Counted from the stretch's first letter, positions 1-11,594 are shown. The stretch: DNA of 64,000 nt from Icerya purchasi (GCA_039619475.1 CM077116.1:146895088-146959087), one strand, 5' to 3'. A program made the numbers and translations. Notes: generated by a model from the sequence alone, not told the origin.

Positions 1-1085
1 AAAAAGGTCATTCAAGCGTGATGATTCATGCGCTGAGGGTTACTCCGTATGTTAAGTTATAATTTACATTTACACAATATTAAATTCCAAACAAAGAAAT
101 CTGATTTTTCGGTGCACAAAAGGGGGAAAGACGCGTCATTTTTCTCTCTTTTTTGAACTTTTCACCAACTTTGAAAGTTTCGTTAAGGAAATGAAATACG
201 GTTTCGTTCTTGACAAATGACCTTTTCGTCGTTATATCACATGTACGGAACAAAAAATATTTTTCCCAAAAATTTCGAGCTTTCGGCGCCCTGAATGTCT
301 AATTTTAAAATTAGAAATCCGGATGCCCCGAACTAGAGTAATATACGGGGATGCGGATATTTTTAATTTAGTTCAAAATTTTTAACCATAATACCCGCGC
401 CACACAGGGGGAGGGGCAGTTATTTTTCGCGCTTTTTGAACTTCTCGCCAAATTTGAAGGTTTCGTTAAGGAAACGAAATACGGTTGTTTTCGAAAAGTA
501 GAGATCTTTCCGGCAATATATCACTTACCGGGGGAAAAAAATGTATTTTTAAAACTTTTGAGCTTTCGACGCCTCAAGGATCTGAATATAAAGTTATAAG
601 CTTGGTTATATTTTTCCTGTGAAGCGGTCCTTTATGCATATGTTTAAGATACGTTTTGGTCTTCTCAACTTTTTTACCGGGGGCTATTACTCACGTGAAC
701 ATCTTTTCTTTTTTTCTTTTTTTGCTGTTTTCGGCTCAAAAAGGGGGAGGTTAAATTATCTTTTATTCGTAATTTTCTGATTTTATTTTGCATTTCACTA
801 TTAAATGGTTATCTGGTAATGAATTATGAATTTTTAAGGCTGACTTTTGAGGTCGTTTTAAATTCCATATTATATATTCTTAACGGTTTTTTGGGTTTCT
901 TCCGCCCAGAGTAAGCGATTACCTTGAAAAGTTATAGATTGTCTTGAAGACAATTTTAATTATAATTTATGATCCAATTTCGGAATTAATAAGTCAAACC
1001 ATTCGTGAGCTATTGCATATTTTTATTTGATATTTTTGTCGTTTCTGAACCATCTTATTAGGATTCTGTACATTATACAAAGGGT
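1..1085 (-). repeat. Dispersed repeat family A, copy 1 (cut by window edge)
   Basis: Non-coding repeat that reappears at 21411-22497 in the same orientation and, partly, at 33650-34195 in the opposite one. Shared blocks include the segment around 150-215 (a purine/pyrimidine block ending in GTTAAGGAAATGAAATACG) and the block around 1030-1065 with ACCATCTTATTAGGATT. The first block recurs inside the same copy near 420-490, so the element has an internal direct repeat. The third copy begins with a motif (ACTAGCTGACCCGGCGAAC) that I recognise as a recurrent arthropod repeat end. The class (Helitron, SINE or other) is unresolved. Confidence 0.6.
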
Positions 1086-1283
1086 AGACGAAAAGAACTG
1101 CAACCACTTTCCGTATAGAGTACGAATGTTATCTAACGGTCAAAAAACGAGTGAAACATGAAGTTCATTCTTTTTCCAACAGAACAACATTATAGCTATA
1201 CGAACCGAGATAAAGCTCTGTGAACGAAGTGTAGTTCGAGTTCTCATACAGGTTATAATTACGTGTATTGCACGCTTATATTC

Positions 1284-1540
1284 TTGGAAGAAGAGTTTGT
1301 TGCCACAATTTCGCATCCCCCCTGTGGCCCGGACCTCGCATCATACGATTTTTGGCTCTTCCCGACCCTAAACGTATGTCGCGAGGTCGTATATTTCAGA
1401 CACGGGCGGAGATTGTGAGGGCTGTGTCGAGAACGTTTTGAAGCCCATTCCAGAAAACGATTTTCGAAAAGTGGCCCGAAAGGATGCGCAAGTGTATTGC
1501 TGTTACGGAATCCCAAACATTGTTTAGTATTTATTTATAC
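1284..1540 (+). pseudogene. Mariner-like transposase, C-terminal remnant
   Basis: Mariner transposases are DDE/D recombinases that cut and paste elements with TA target duplications. From 1314 one frame reads HPPCGPDLASYDFWLFP, the mariner signature around the third catalytic Asp. About 60 bases on, another frame gives RGRIFQTRAEIVRAV. Two further shifts give LKPIPENDFRKVARK and then MRKCIAV, all typical of the C-terminal third in the expected order. At least three frameshifts in about 230 bases show that the gene is long dead. The N-terminal two thirds and any terminal inverted repeats were not found nearby. Confidence 0.75.
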
Positions 1541-1871
1541 TTAAATCCTCACGGTCAATTATTCCATATGCAAAATGTGAACAAGCTACAATAAAAACCA
1601 CAGAAAACAACGAAAAAAACAACAAAAACAACCATTGATGAGTATATAAAAACTATTTAACTTTAAATATATAAAAATAGTTTGGCCCAATGTCGCCTAA
1701 ATTCAGAATTTCGTTAAAAACAGAAAACATACGGATGATTTCGTATTAGCGACAACGCGTCATAATCGTAAAAATTCACACTGAGGTCGTAAAAGGTAAT
1801 TCGGAATTGAACCTACAATCATTAACAATAGGCAAGTATAAAAAATTTTTTTTTCTTCTTTTTTCAGTGGG
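1541..1871. other. Unassigned AT-rich stretch
   Basis: No gene, RNA or repeat recognised. It ends in a pyrimidine tract followed by TTTTTTCAG at about 1860-1867, which resembles a splice acceptor but cannot be tied to a gene. Confidence 0.3.
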
Positions 1872-2294
1872 TTGCTCAATATGGGCATTGGCCCAAGAAA
1901 GGAAAAGAAGAAGAAAGAGAATCAGATTTTTATGCGACGTGAAGTATCCAACAAGAATGTATCAAGTGCTTGGATGACAGAAGGAGAAGGAAGGGAAAGA
2001 ATAAATGTAGCGCTGCAGGGAGTAGGAACACTGCTTGACAACAGAGAGGAGAGAAGTACAAAAAAGATCGTTCAAATGAAAGTGAAGAGCATTCGAATAT
2101 TATGTGATCAGGATTACATACAAAGTGAGTGTTGGAGTATTGCAGAGGACAATATGAAGATGGCACGAAAGAGAACCGGAAAAGCGGCGAAGGGAGCAAA
2201 CTGTGCCCAAGGCGCAGACGGCATATATCGCAAAGATATTAGAGCGGTGCACGGAAAGAAAATCAAAAAACCAGGGATAGAAAGGAGGGGGTGA
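1872..2294 (+). other. Unassigned 140-residue open frame behind an acceptor-like site
   Basis: An open frame runs from an ATG at 1872 to a TGA at 2292. The product would be Lys/Arg-rich with no domain, repeat or signal peptide that I recognise. The only hint of function is the pyrimidine tract plus CAG just upstream, which could make this a terminal exon. Its purine-rich composition also makes chance opening likely, since the opposite strand is open over part of it too. I regard it as more likely chance than gene. Confidence 0.15.
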
Positions 2295-3229
2295 TTGAAT
2301 GGACAAGTAAAAAGAATTTGGATTAGAGAAATTTAACCTAGTATCTTCCTTTCCTTGATTTCTAGTTTTTCTATGAACCCTTTTTTATTTAATATAAGAC
2401 ACTCTAAGTATAAAGCGCTTCCGGCAAAACTACCGTGTTATTAGTGCCTAAATTTAGCGTTAAGGGACAGAGACTTTTTCCTGTATATTTTTTTTTGCCA
2501 GTCGGTACGTTATTTCCGTTTTACTTACTCGAACTCCTATCGCTAGCTTTTCAGGCATATTCACTTCTATTCATTCTCTTAAATATTTAAATTGTTCTAC
2601 TCTGTTAATTCTATTGGAGCCTAGATTTAGCTATTCTGGTGCTTCCTTCGCATTGGTCATAAACTTTGTTTTCTCAAAAGAGATATTAATAAAAAATTCT
2701 TAATTGCTGCTTTTGTCGACATTTTAATTGCTAATTATTAATGTTTACCTTCCCACACTCTTCGACATAATGCTCTTAATTAAAAATTCCTGTTCACTTT
2801 GTTTCTCTTATTATCAATGCAGAACTGTACTTCTTTTCTCTTCTTTCTACTTTGCTACAAGGTTAATCTTTCGAGGGTTACCTTAAAATTCCTGCCATAG
2901 TATACTTTTTAATATTTATTTTTTCAAAATCGCTTTTATGTCTTTTAACTCTACTTCGTTTTTTGTTTTTTTGTTTTTTTTTGCGCACTATGTACAGATA
3001 TTCCTTCGATCCAATATTTCATTAACCAACTCCCTTTCTCAAAACCCTATTTACTGTTAATAGAAAATATTCTTTCTAAATTTCACTTTTCTCAATTCCT
3101 CGTCTGTTGTCGTTACTTTTTGTCTTTTTGATCCTTCTTTGATTAGTCTTAAAATGGCGGTCCAATTCTGCTTGTAAACTCTCTCCTTTCACAATTATAT
3201 AATTCATTTATAACTATATCCTCTCTCAA
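2295..3229. other. T-rich unassigned stretch, possibly decayed retroelement
   Basis: No readable protein. The pyrimidine-rich top strand has the composition of the recognisable I-like remnant that follows at 3230, so it may be the more decayed upstream part of that element. No motif was found to prove it. Confidence 0.25.
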
Positions 3230-4736
3230 AAAACTCAGTCTGTTAAAATCTCTTTCTACATTAATATTGCTAAGGCGATCCCCCTGTTCTTACTTATGTT
3301 CTATAAAACTTTCATTCGTTCTATTCTAGATTATTGTTGTTTTATTTATAGCAATTCCTCCGGGTCTCTTCTTTCAAAATTAGATCACGTTCATCCTCTT
3401 TATTCGCAGATATCCCGTTTGGTTTTCGCTTTTTCGTTAAGCGCCTGCCTATTTCTTTTTCTTTTCATATATTTCTTACTCCTCCGTATTTCATGAATGG
3501 GCGATTTATCTTTAATAAAACTCCAATTTTATCCTCCTTATATTTCCGTTCGTCTTCTTCAATTTTCGCCATGCATTTACAATCGTGATAAAATTCCTTA
3601 TTTCTATTTCAGTTTTTGTAATTACCTTCATGTCCTATTAAATGTTTTTCTTTACCGATCTGTTCTAAATCTGTTCTCAACATGTGCTAGAACTGAATTC
3701 TCCCATATTTTAGCTTCTCCATTTCCTACACACACTACTATCTATACTAGGCAATGGATAACTCTGAACACAGTTATATATCCTAGAGGAAACATATCCG
3801 CGGTCGGACACAGTCGGATATAACTCCGACGACAAATCTCAACTCCGAAAAACGTCACACAACAAACAAATACTATCATTCCGGACACAGTTGAATTCAC
3901 CCCTAGCGAAATGATTTGATATAGCACTACCCCGAAAAGCGACAGCTACATGCGCAACTGTCAAAATTTGCCTTATCATTACTGTTTTACGGAATTACGT
4001 TGTGTTCACAGATTGCAGCAGTGACGGTGTGATTTAAAATGTTCAACTCGGAATGAGAAATATGATACACGAATTTAATGCTTGGTGTTATTTGACGCGG
4101 TGCGAACTAGCTATTTTATCAAAAAAAGTGCTGGTAAAACAGAATTGCGCGTAGCGTGTTCAAGGACGTTTTGTTGCTTTGTTCGTTCGGAGTGCTGCGC
4201 GGAGTTGGAGTTGGAGTTGAATATGCAGCGAAGAGTGCGATTACACACTAGATATATAAAATAGATTACCCGATCGGATATATATCCGCAGTCGGAACGG
4301 ACACATACATTTCCAACTCGTCTAGAGGAGTTGATTTGTGCATCTCCTAACTCCTATTCTAACGGTTTCAAACAGCCAAATAGAGTTGGTTCTGCATTTT
4401 TTGTCGTACCTTTAATCAGATTTTGGATCTTTTGAACTTCTCTCCTTTTGCTCAATTTCCTATGCGGAATCTATCGCAATTCTACGCGCTGTTTCCGTTA
4501 TTTCCTTATCACTGGTTTTTCATAAAGTGTTCACAATCCCGGACTCTAAAAGTACTTTACAGGCTATCTAACCTTCCTTCTACCTCTTCCGATTATGTAA
4601 TAGTTGTTATACACTGCCTCATTCATGGCCTTTCCCTTTTCCACTCGACCGAGATCGATTTTCTGTGGATTCCCAGCCACTTAGGTGTTGAGGGAAATGA
4701 GATGGTGGGTTCTGTACTGCTCAAAATAGCGATTTA
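3230..4736 (+). pseudogene. I-like non-LTR retrotransposon ORF2 remnant (RT thumb to RNase H), interrupted
   Basis: ORF2 of I-type retrotransposons carries endonuclease, reverse transcriptase and RNase H for target-primed reverse transcription. Around 3298-3410 the frame reads YKTFIRSILDYCCFIYSNSS, then SLLSKLDHVH, matching the segment after the RT palm in the better preserved copy at 46862-50590 (LLYQSLIRSRLECG...). After a foreign stretch (about 3745-4378) homology resumes with RVGSAFFVVP at about 4383, equal to HVGSAFFVPP in that copy. It ends with FLWIPSHLGVEGNEMV near 4660-4710, the last conserved block of RNase H. Several stops and frame changes are present. The C-terminal tail resumes at 5640 after more inserted DNA. 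Confidence 0.7.
3745..4378. other. Inserted DNA of unknown type inside the I-like remnant
   Basis: This stretch separates two collinear pieces of the retrotransposon and has a different look: CpG-containing, with repeated AACTCC/GGAGTT words. Two related motifs read ATATCCGCGGTCGGACAC (about 3798) and ATATCCGCAGTCGGAACGG (about 4284). A small non-autonomous transposon is likely, but no clean inverted repeat or target duplication could be fixed by eye. Confidence 0.35.
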
Positions 4737-4797
4737 TTAAATAAAAAATAAAACATACAACGAACGTACGAAATTATCCGGAAACAACGAATATATT

Positions 4798-5108
4798 CAT
4801 GGGCGTTGCCAAGGGGAGCAAGGGAGGGCCATTGCTCCCCCTGCAACCTCGAAACTATTTAATCAACTGGCCACGATGAATATTCATAGGCGCGTAATCA
4901 TGCGACAATTTGGAATATTTTTATAATAAAGTAGTAAAACAATTTGCCAGAAACCCACGAAAATTATATTTTAATTAAGATTTTATTTTTGTTTAATAAA
5001 ATATTAAGCCTTTACAAAAATTATAAATTTTATTTTTCCTATAACTCATATTCTCTTTCTATCATCTTGCTCCCCCCTCCCCCGGCATAACGGCTGCCGA
5101 CGTCCTTG
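4798..5108 (+). mobile_element. hAT-type MITE, copy 1 (311 bp)
   Basis: Near-collinear with 60713-61015. It begins CATGGGCGTTGCC and ends GACGTCCTTG, so the ends form imperfect inverted repeats (the sister copy has CATGGCCGTCGCC and GGCGACGCCCTTG). The flanks are AATATATT (4790-4797) and AATATATA (5109-5116), an 8-bp duplication with one mismatch. Eight-bp duplications and CA-starting ends fit the hAT superfamily. There is no coding capacity. It sits inside DNA that already separates parts of an older retrotransposon. Confidence 0.75.
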
Positions 5109-5116
5109 AATATATA

Positions 5117-5630
5117 TATATTTAATTTCTATCGCGAATACTAAATATTATATTGCATAAAAATCGCAAACTGCAAACGACGAAATATATTTATTTCGCG
5201 AACTGAAAATAGTAAAACAGGCGATTATTGATTTATTCAAATAAAAATACACGAAACGAATTAACAGGATTTCACAGGAACGAATAAATGAACACTCCAG
5301 CGAATAACAATAAAAATCGTGTTACACCATCAAATTATCATCAGCTTAATAGCGAATTAGAACAGTAAATCGATAAAACGAATCGAAATACACGAAAAAT
5401 ACAACGATAATAAGTAAAAACAACGATAACTAGCGAAGAAAAAGATAACGTAAAACAACCGCGACGAATATAATTCGCAACTACTCGGCTATGTATATTT
5501 CAAGAACGGTTAACAGCGACCGTCGCGAATCAAAAAGCTGCCGAAAAATAGCTGGCCGCGGTAATTCTAAATGAATATAGTAACCTAACTACGCGCTAAG
5601 TTTTTATTATTCAAAACTTATTGTTTCTTA
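5117..5630. other. AT-rich stretch with frequent CGA/CGAA words, unassigned
   Basis: No open frame or known repeat. It lies between the RNase H and C-terminal pieces of the decayed I-like element, so at least part must have arrived after that element. It starts with a short TATATA run. Confidence 0.3.
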
Positions 5631-5639
5631 ACAGGTTCC

Positions 5640-5930
5640 TTAGTCCGCTATTCTATCTCTGGGGACAGGTTTTTGGGTGTATTTTCTGCGCCCATAATAT
5701 AGTTCCCTCAGTCACACTCAGTCCAAATTACAGTTCAACTCCTATCTTCTCCATTTTCTAATCCTGCCTCTATTCAGCCATCTCTTCAACTTTATCCGTG
5801 GTTTCCTTGATACTTTCTCTCTCTTAAACGCTCTACAATCTCTCCTACTTGTCGCCTTCGCATTAACCACAGTCTCCTTCCGGCTATACTTTTTTCGGTT
5901 TCATTTGCATCTACTCTATTTTGTCCTTTT
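5640..5930 (+). pseudogene. I-like retrotransposon ORF2, C-terminal remnant
   Basis: Around 5848-5885 one frame reads TCRLRINHSLLPA, matching TRLRISHSRLTHSYLL downstream of RNase H in the copy at 46862-47953. The preceding pyrimidine-rich sequence has the same character. No single frame stays open, so it is decayed. In order and strand it continues the remnant at 3230-4736. Confidence 0.5.
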
Positions 5931-7779
5931 AACCGCCACTATCACATTTTGTTTGTATGTGCACGGCCTTCTCTGCTGAAGAGCAATCTTCCATTCTTTT
6001 CTATTAAAACTTGATATGCCTATTCTCCTAGATGCTGCTGGTATTCTCTCATTTCTTTCTGCTTCTGTTATTCCTGCCTTTGAATTATTTATATCCTCTG
6101 TCCTTAAACACTTAAGAACATAAACCTTACTATTTCTTGGGCTGATGTCCTCGCTGACAAACTCTGAAATAAAAAAAGAAAAGAAAAAGAAAAGGAGCAG
6201 GTCGGGCATTAAAGAACAGGAAAACAAAAAATATCAGGCCGACGAGCAATAAAAAATGATTTCGATTTACACAAACGAAAATGCGACTGTTTACAATGCA
6301 AAATAAAAAAGAACACAGGAACTACACTTTCGAAGTGGTCATGTTTATGTAAAAGAACAAAAATCGAAAACCAATTAATAATGGCGATATGATTTCAGGT
6401 AATTATCATAACAGAAATCGTTATTATTATTACATTTATAATTCACGTAAACAATAAATGTTAAATGTTTATAAGATAATGATCGAAAATAGGAAATCAC
6501 GAATAGAGTTCCTTTTGAATTAAAAAATAAAAAGTACACGGTAATACGATTGCTGATTCCGAATGAGTACAGTGTGAAATATCATTTAAATCACCGGATT
6601 AAATTGTATTTGATGTCTCATTTAGGTTTATTTTTTTATTCTTCTTTTTGTATTCAGAATGTTGCGGTTTAGATTTGACACCCCGTTTAATAACTAAACG
6701 GTCCGGTGGTAACGTTCTTCTTGACGAATCCCCGTTTCGAAATTAATATTGAATTAAAAATTGACGGATGGCCGACTGCGTGTCTATTTATTTGTTTCCT
6801 ATAAATGATGCATTCGTCGTTATACGAAAGAGTGATTTAGAATTTACGCAAATGACAATTTACATAAATATTCACGACCGAAGAGCAGTTCCCTTCATAG
6901 TACGATAATGTACACGAGACCGGCACGAAACCACAGAAAATTGCGGTTTCACGGTAGACTAATATAAACCAGTTGATGCACACGGACGTGGTGACTTGCC
7001 GCACGTTAAAAGGGAACGATCAGATTAGAAATCATAGATGGTTTGTTATTTTCTCGGGAAGTTTTGCACATATTTTCTTTGGACGCTACCACCTAGCAAT
7101 GGTAATTATTCGCATGTGTGCACTTTTCACCTGCGTAATTTGTTAATTGCTTTTTTACCTTTTTTACGAAACATGCTCTGCCAAGTCAATTTTTTCCAAT
7201 TATTGTGATTATTATTTTTTTTTCTGCGCCGTGTTATTTGTAGTCCGCAATACAAAATTGGCCCGAAATGGGAAATTACCATAAAAGTATCCTTTAATTA
7301 CAGTTTCTGTTGGGAATAAAGCTTTATCAGATAAACATAATATTCTGAATTTCGGTTCAGTTAATGAGCCACTATTTTGCGGACAAGAATGTTAAAAAAC
7401 CCTCAGGTACCAGCTAACAACAGTTTAACTTTACTATTTTTTAAATATACATAATTACTACTAATGGTAATTTCCCGCTACATTACGTATAACCTATTTC
7501 GCGTAAAATCTCGAGTTTTTAAATAATGAAAGGTTTACGTTTATTTTTACCGAATAAGTAATGTACTAATTTAATCATAAATTTAGTACGAAAACCGGTA
7601 TGTAAGGAATAATTTTCTAATGTAGTTTTTAACTTTAATGGCTAAATAAAGAAAAGGCGGAATAACGATTTTATGAAAGTAATTGTAGGTTTTATTCGGT
7701 ATATACCTGTTATCAGATCTGCGAAGGCTTTTAAATGATTACCTATAACTGTCTGTTCTCGTATTGTATCTTTTAGATC
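5931..7779. other. Unassigned AT-rich region
   Basis: No gene recognised on either strand. A small perfect hairpin, CCGTTTA-ATAAC-TAAACGG, lies at about 6683-6701. The region ends at the TTAA that borders the piggyBac-like element. Confidence 0.3.
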
Positions 7780-7801
7780 TTAACCCTAGAACGACGCGGC
7801 T

Positions 7802-7817
7802 GCGTCATATATGACAC
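7802..7817. promoter_or_regulatory. Subterminal palindrome of the piggyBac-like element, left outer copy
   Basis: GCGTCATATATGACAC, one base from a perfect palindrome. Perfect 16-bp versions lie at 7971-7986 and 11732-11747. A repeated palindrome near both ends suggests a transposase-binding site; that role is inference. Confidence 0.45.
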
Positions 7818-7970
7818 CTATCAACTTCTTTACTGCACATGCGCCCCATTTCTGATCGGACATGTCTGATTTCTTGGTTACCCTTCTAGCAAGTATTCAA
7901 CTAGTTGTGGTTAAAGTTATTTCGCGTTCAGTCCGTTGTGTAATGAGTTATTAAACATTTTTGAGAGTGA

Positions 7971-7986
7971 GTGTCATATATGACAC
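7971..7986. promoter_or_regulatory. Subterminal palindrome, left inner copy
   Basis: GTGTCATATATGACAC, a perfect 16-bp palindrome 46 bases upstream of the transposase ATG at 8032. It is followed by TGCCTTGTCG, close to the AGCCTTGTCG that follows the right-end copy. It may serve transposase binding, promoter control or both. Confidence 0.45.
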
Positions 7987-8031
7987 TGCCTTGTCGTTAA
8001 TGTCACAACTTTTTTTGTAGCGTTTTAAAAA

Positions 8032-8480
8032 ATGAGTTTACGATTTTTAACTGATGAGGAAATGGAGAATGAACTGCTCAAGCAATCAGAGGAGGGAAAT
8101 GAAGTTCGGAAAGCGAAACGGAAGACAATGTTCTACCAGACGATGAACGTAAAGAAGAAGATAAGATTTTTCGTGACTAGATGGAATAGATTTTGATTGT
8201 GATGAACGAAATTACGTTTTTGGTCGGGATACGGAGACAATTTGGACTGTTACTGCGTTGTCTAGTCTATATTCTAGAACTTAAAATAAAAATATGGTTA
8301 TCCATCTTCCTGGGCCAAAAGGGAGAGCACAGATTATGTTGATGGAATTTTTAGTTTGTTTATTTCCGATGACAAGATTCAGCTTATTGTTCTTTATAAA
8401 AGTGAAGAGATTGAAAGACTCGCACCGAAGTATAATACAAAATAATGGTACGTATCACAAACTGATGCTGTAGAAATGAA
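8032..8480 (+). pseudogene. piggyBac-like transposase, N-terminal remnant
   Basis: The piggyBac transposase catalyses precise TTAA excision and insertion. An ATG at 8032 opens a 54-codon frame beginning MSLRFLTDEEMENELLKQ, acidic as in the N-termini of the family, and closes with TGA at 8194. Beyond it, in shifted frames, are HLPGPKGRAQ (about 8304), DGIFSLFISDDKIQLIV (about 8340) and YVSQTDAVEMKTFFA (about 8451). These are the start of the family's conserved domain in the expected order. Everything past that point, including the catalytic aspartates, is missing. At least two frameshifts and a stop make it a pseudogene. Confidence 0.7.
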
Positions 8481-8859
8481 GACATTTTTTGCAAGTGAAT
8501 AATACACAACATGTAACCTGTTTCATACGTTAGCTATAAGTGAATTCATTACATTCGTACTTTATTATTTTATATTATCTATTATTCACTTTTTTTTTTT
8601 TTTGTATAGGTAGTAATGAGTGCTTTAGTTGCGCAACCGATAGAATTTTCAGCTTTGACATTGTACAAATTTTATGTGGTGCACAATTCACAGTAAAAAA
8701 CTGAAAAAGTTTTTCTATATTATTTTTGTACTGTTGACATAAAATTCGTACCTCTTTTTAAAACTAGTATAATGGTTGCAACTAGTGCATTCACATTACG
8801 TAATCATTATATTGTAAAAAAATGAGTTTTATATATTTTATTTTATCTAGCAGTATTTT

Positions 8860-9040
8860 ATAATTTTGCGTTGGGTATGTTTTTTGTTAACCAAGAAAAA
8901 AAAGTTTATATAGTTTTATTATAATTTTGCGTTAGGTATGTTTTTTGTAAACCAAGAAAAAAAAGTTTATATAGTTTTATTATAATTTTGCGTTAGGTAT
9001 GTTTTTTGTAAACCAAGAAAAAAAAGTTTATATAGTTTTG
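8860..9040 (+). repeat. Tandem repeat, three copies of a 61-bp unit
   Basis: Units start at 8860, 8921 and 8982 with ATAATTTTGCGTTRGGTATG and are nearly identical. The third ends abruptly where the Jockey-type coding sequence begins, so the array abuts the 5' junction of that insertion. It lies within the piggyBac-like element. Confidence 0.85.
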
Positions 9041-9044
9041 TTAT

Positions 9045-11472
9045 TTTAATTTAGCTACTAAAGAAATTCAAGCAACAAATATAATGGCGTATACATTGAA
9101 TGGTAAAATTGTAGTTTCTGCAGTGTATTGCCCTCCAAACCACAGATTTAATGAACGTATGCTAAGCAAATACTTTAGTATTTTGGGTTGTAGGTTCATC
9201 TCTGGCGGTGACTGGAACGCCAAAAACATAAGATGGGGCTCACGATTTTCTAACACCAGGGGAAAACTTTTAAACAAAATAATGCTAAATAGAAATTTTG
9301 GTTGTGTGGCAACAGGCGTACCGACACATTGGCCTACTGACTTAAACAAACGTCCTGATGTTTTAGATTTTTTTGTTACTAATGGAATTTCAATGTTGAA
9401 CGTAAAAGCTGATCCAAATTTTGATTTATGCTCAGACCACAGTGCTGTAATATTAACTGTAAGTACAGGATTAATAAACCAAGATAAATCTCCAAACTTA
9501 CATAATAAATATACAAATTGGGTAGATTTTCGAGCATCTGTAAATTCTACACTAAAATTAAATTTATCATTAAAAACGGAATCAGATGTAGATGCAGCGG
9601 TTCAGTACTTTACAGAAGCTGTACAGAGTATTGCATGGAAATGTACTCCAAATATAAACAAAATAAAAGAAACACATAATATACCGCGCCATATACTAGA
9701 CCTGGTAAAAGAAAAAAGAATCATCCGTAGGAAATGGCAATCTTCTCAAAATCCCTATTATAAAACTCTGTTAAATAAAAAATCGAAAGAGCTAAAAATT
9801 TTACTTAAAAATACAAAAAATGAATCCTTCCAACGCTGCCTGCAGGAACTTTCACCCACGGAGGCGACAAATTACAGCCTCTGAAAACTGATCAAAAGCC
9901 GAAATAAACCCACTCAACCCCTTCCCCCAATTCGCAAACCCGATGGTACAGGGGTAGAACAGATGAAGAAAAAGTCCAGGAATTTGCCAAATATTTTTCT
10001 GATGTTTTTAAGCCAAATTTACAGTTAAACGACGAAACCGATATACATGATTTTTTAAGTGTACCTTTACAGTTAAGCCCTCCTATTGCGCCAACGTCTC
10101 CCAGCGAAATAAAATACGCAATTACTAAACTTAATAATAAAAAAAGTCCGGGTTTTGATTTAATTACCAATAAATTGTTATCTGAGCTACCAAAAAAAGG
10201 TATATTATTGCTCACAAATATTTTTAACGCTGTTCTTCGTCTGCAGTATTTTCCATTATCCTGGAAATTGGCGCAAATAGTAGTTGTACCAAAGCCCGGT
10301 AAGGCACCGGATGAGGTTTCATCCTATAGACCAATTTCCTTGCTCCCGATCCTTTTAAAACTCATTGAAAAAATAATTTTAAAGCGGTTGAATCCTATTT
10401 TAAATGCGGAACATATTGTTCCTGAACATCAATTTGGATTCAGAAAAAGACATTCAACCATTGAACAGGTACACCGAATTGTGCATACTATTCAAGAAAG
10501 TCTTGAAACTAAGCAAATATGCACGGGTGTGTTCCTAGATGTCAAACAAACCTTTGATAAGGTATGGGGCATCATGGTCTGCTTTATAAACTTAAAAAAA
10601 TAGTGCCGCATCCTTTGCACCTTCTTTTAAAATCCTACCTTGAAGATCGCACATGCCAGGTTAAAATTCTAAATCAATATTCTGAAATCTATCCTGTATC
10701 TGCTGGCGTACCACAAGGAAGTGTCTTGGGCCCGGTGCTTTACTTAATCTACTCTGCCGATTTTCCAGTTGATAATAGCGTGATAACAGCTACGTTTGCA
10801 GACGATACAGCACTATTAGCAACCGGTAAAAACAATAGTGAAACTTCGAATGAGTTGAAAAAAACTTTATCGGAAGTGGAAAACTGGCTGAGTCGTTGGC
10901 GTATTAGAGTAAACGAATGTAAATGTACGCAAGTAGACTTCACGTTGCGAAATTTTACGTATCAGCCGTTAAAAATAAATGGGGTGGTTATCAACCAGGA
11001 TAAAGATGTAAAATACCTAGACATTCATTTGGATCGCAAATTAACATGGCAAAAGCATATTACACAAAAAAGAAAACATCTAGATATAAGATTGCACGAA
11101 TTAAATTGGCTTCTTGGCAGGTACTCTAGTTTATCATTGGAAAATAAACTCTTAGTGTACAAAATAATTATAAAGCCCGTTTGGGCATACGGTTTAATGT
11201 TGTGGGGTTGTGCAAAAGATACACACATAAACAAGATACAACGGTTCCAGAACAAGGCTATAAGGCTGATAGTCTCACCACTCTGGTACGTATCTAACCA
11301 TACTCTACATCAAGACTTAAATATCCCATATGTGAAAGACGAGATCAATCGAGCTGCTAAGCGATACATAGGCCGCTTGGAGTCTCACACAAACGTTTTG
11401 GCGATCAATCTTCTTGATAATAGTCTTGATGTTCGAAGGTTAAAACGTAGTCGACCGTTTGATCTGGCCTAG
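9045..11472 (+). pseudogene. Jockey-type non-LTR retrotransposon ORF2, 5'-truncated and broken
   Basis: Encodes the endonuclease and reverse transcriptase used for target-primed retrotransposition. The frame enters mid-endonuclease upstream of the ATG at 9084 (LATKEIQATNIMAYTLNG). Next come AVYCPPN, GGDWNAKNIRWGS and SDHSAV (the APE-type active-site region), then RT blocks IVVVPKPGK, SYRPISLLPI, FGFRKRHS, GVPQGSVLGP and the catalytic FADD (10795-10806), and a C-terminal YGLMLWGCA region. There are three lesions: a TGA replaces a conserved Trp codon at 9882-9884, a base is missing in the G run at 9951-9954, and one is extra in the G run at 10566-10569. Otherwise it is well preserved, so the insertion is fairly recent compared with other remnants here. 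No RNase H, as expected for this clade. Confidence 0.88.
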
Positions 11473-11594
11473 TTTTATGTTACTAAAATTTCAGTGGGGT
11501 CCATCGCTAGATGCTAACCCCTAACAAGTTATTTTCGCGTTACAGTCCAATTGCTGGATGGCCTTCTGGCCAGTTGTAATTTGTAAAAAAAAAA
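11473..11594 (+). other. 3' untranslated region and poly(A) tail of the Jockey-type element
   Basis: Follows the ORF2 stop at 11470-11472. It ends in a run of ten A at 11585-11594, the expected 3' end of a retrotransposed copy. The sequence after it belongs to the piggyBac-like element. No clear target duplication was found. Confidence 0.6.

Noticed and set aside
1872..2294. 140-codon frame behind a splice-acceptor-like tract as a host exon
   Set aside because: No domain or partner exon; composition bias explains the open frame.
9882..9884. TGA as a recoded Trp or selenocysteine codon in the Jockey-type ORF2
   Set aside because: Two nearby frameshifts show ordinary decay; a simple TGG-to-TGA mutation is enough.
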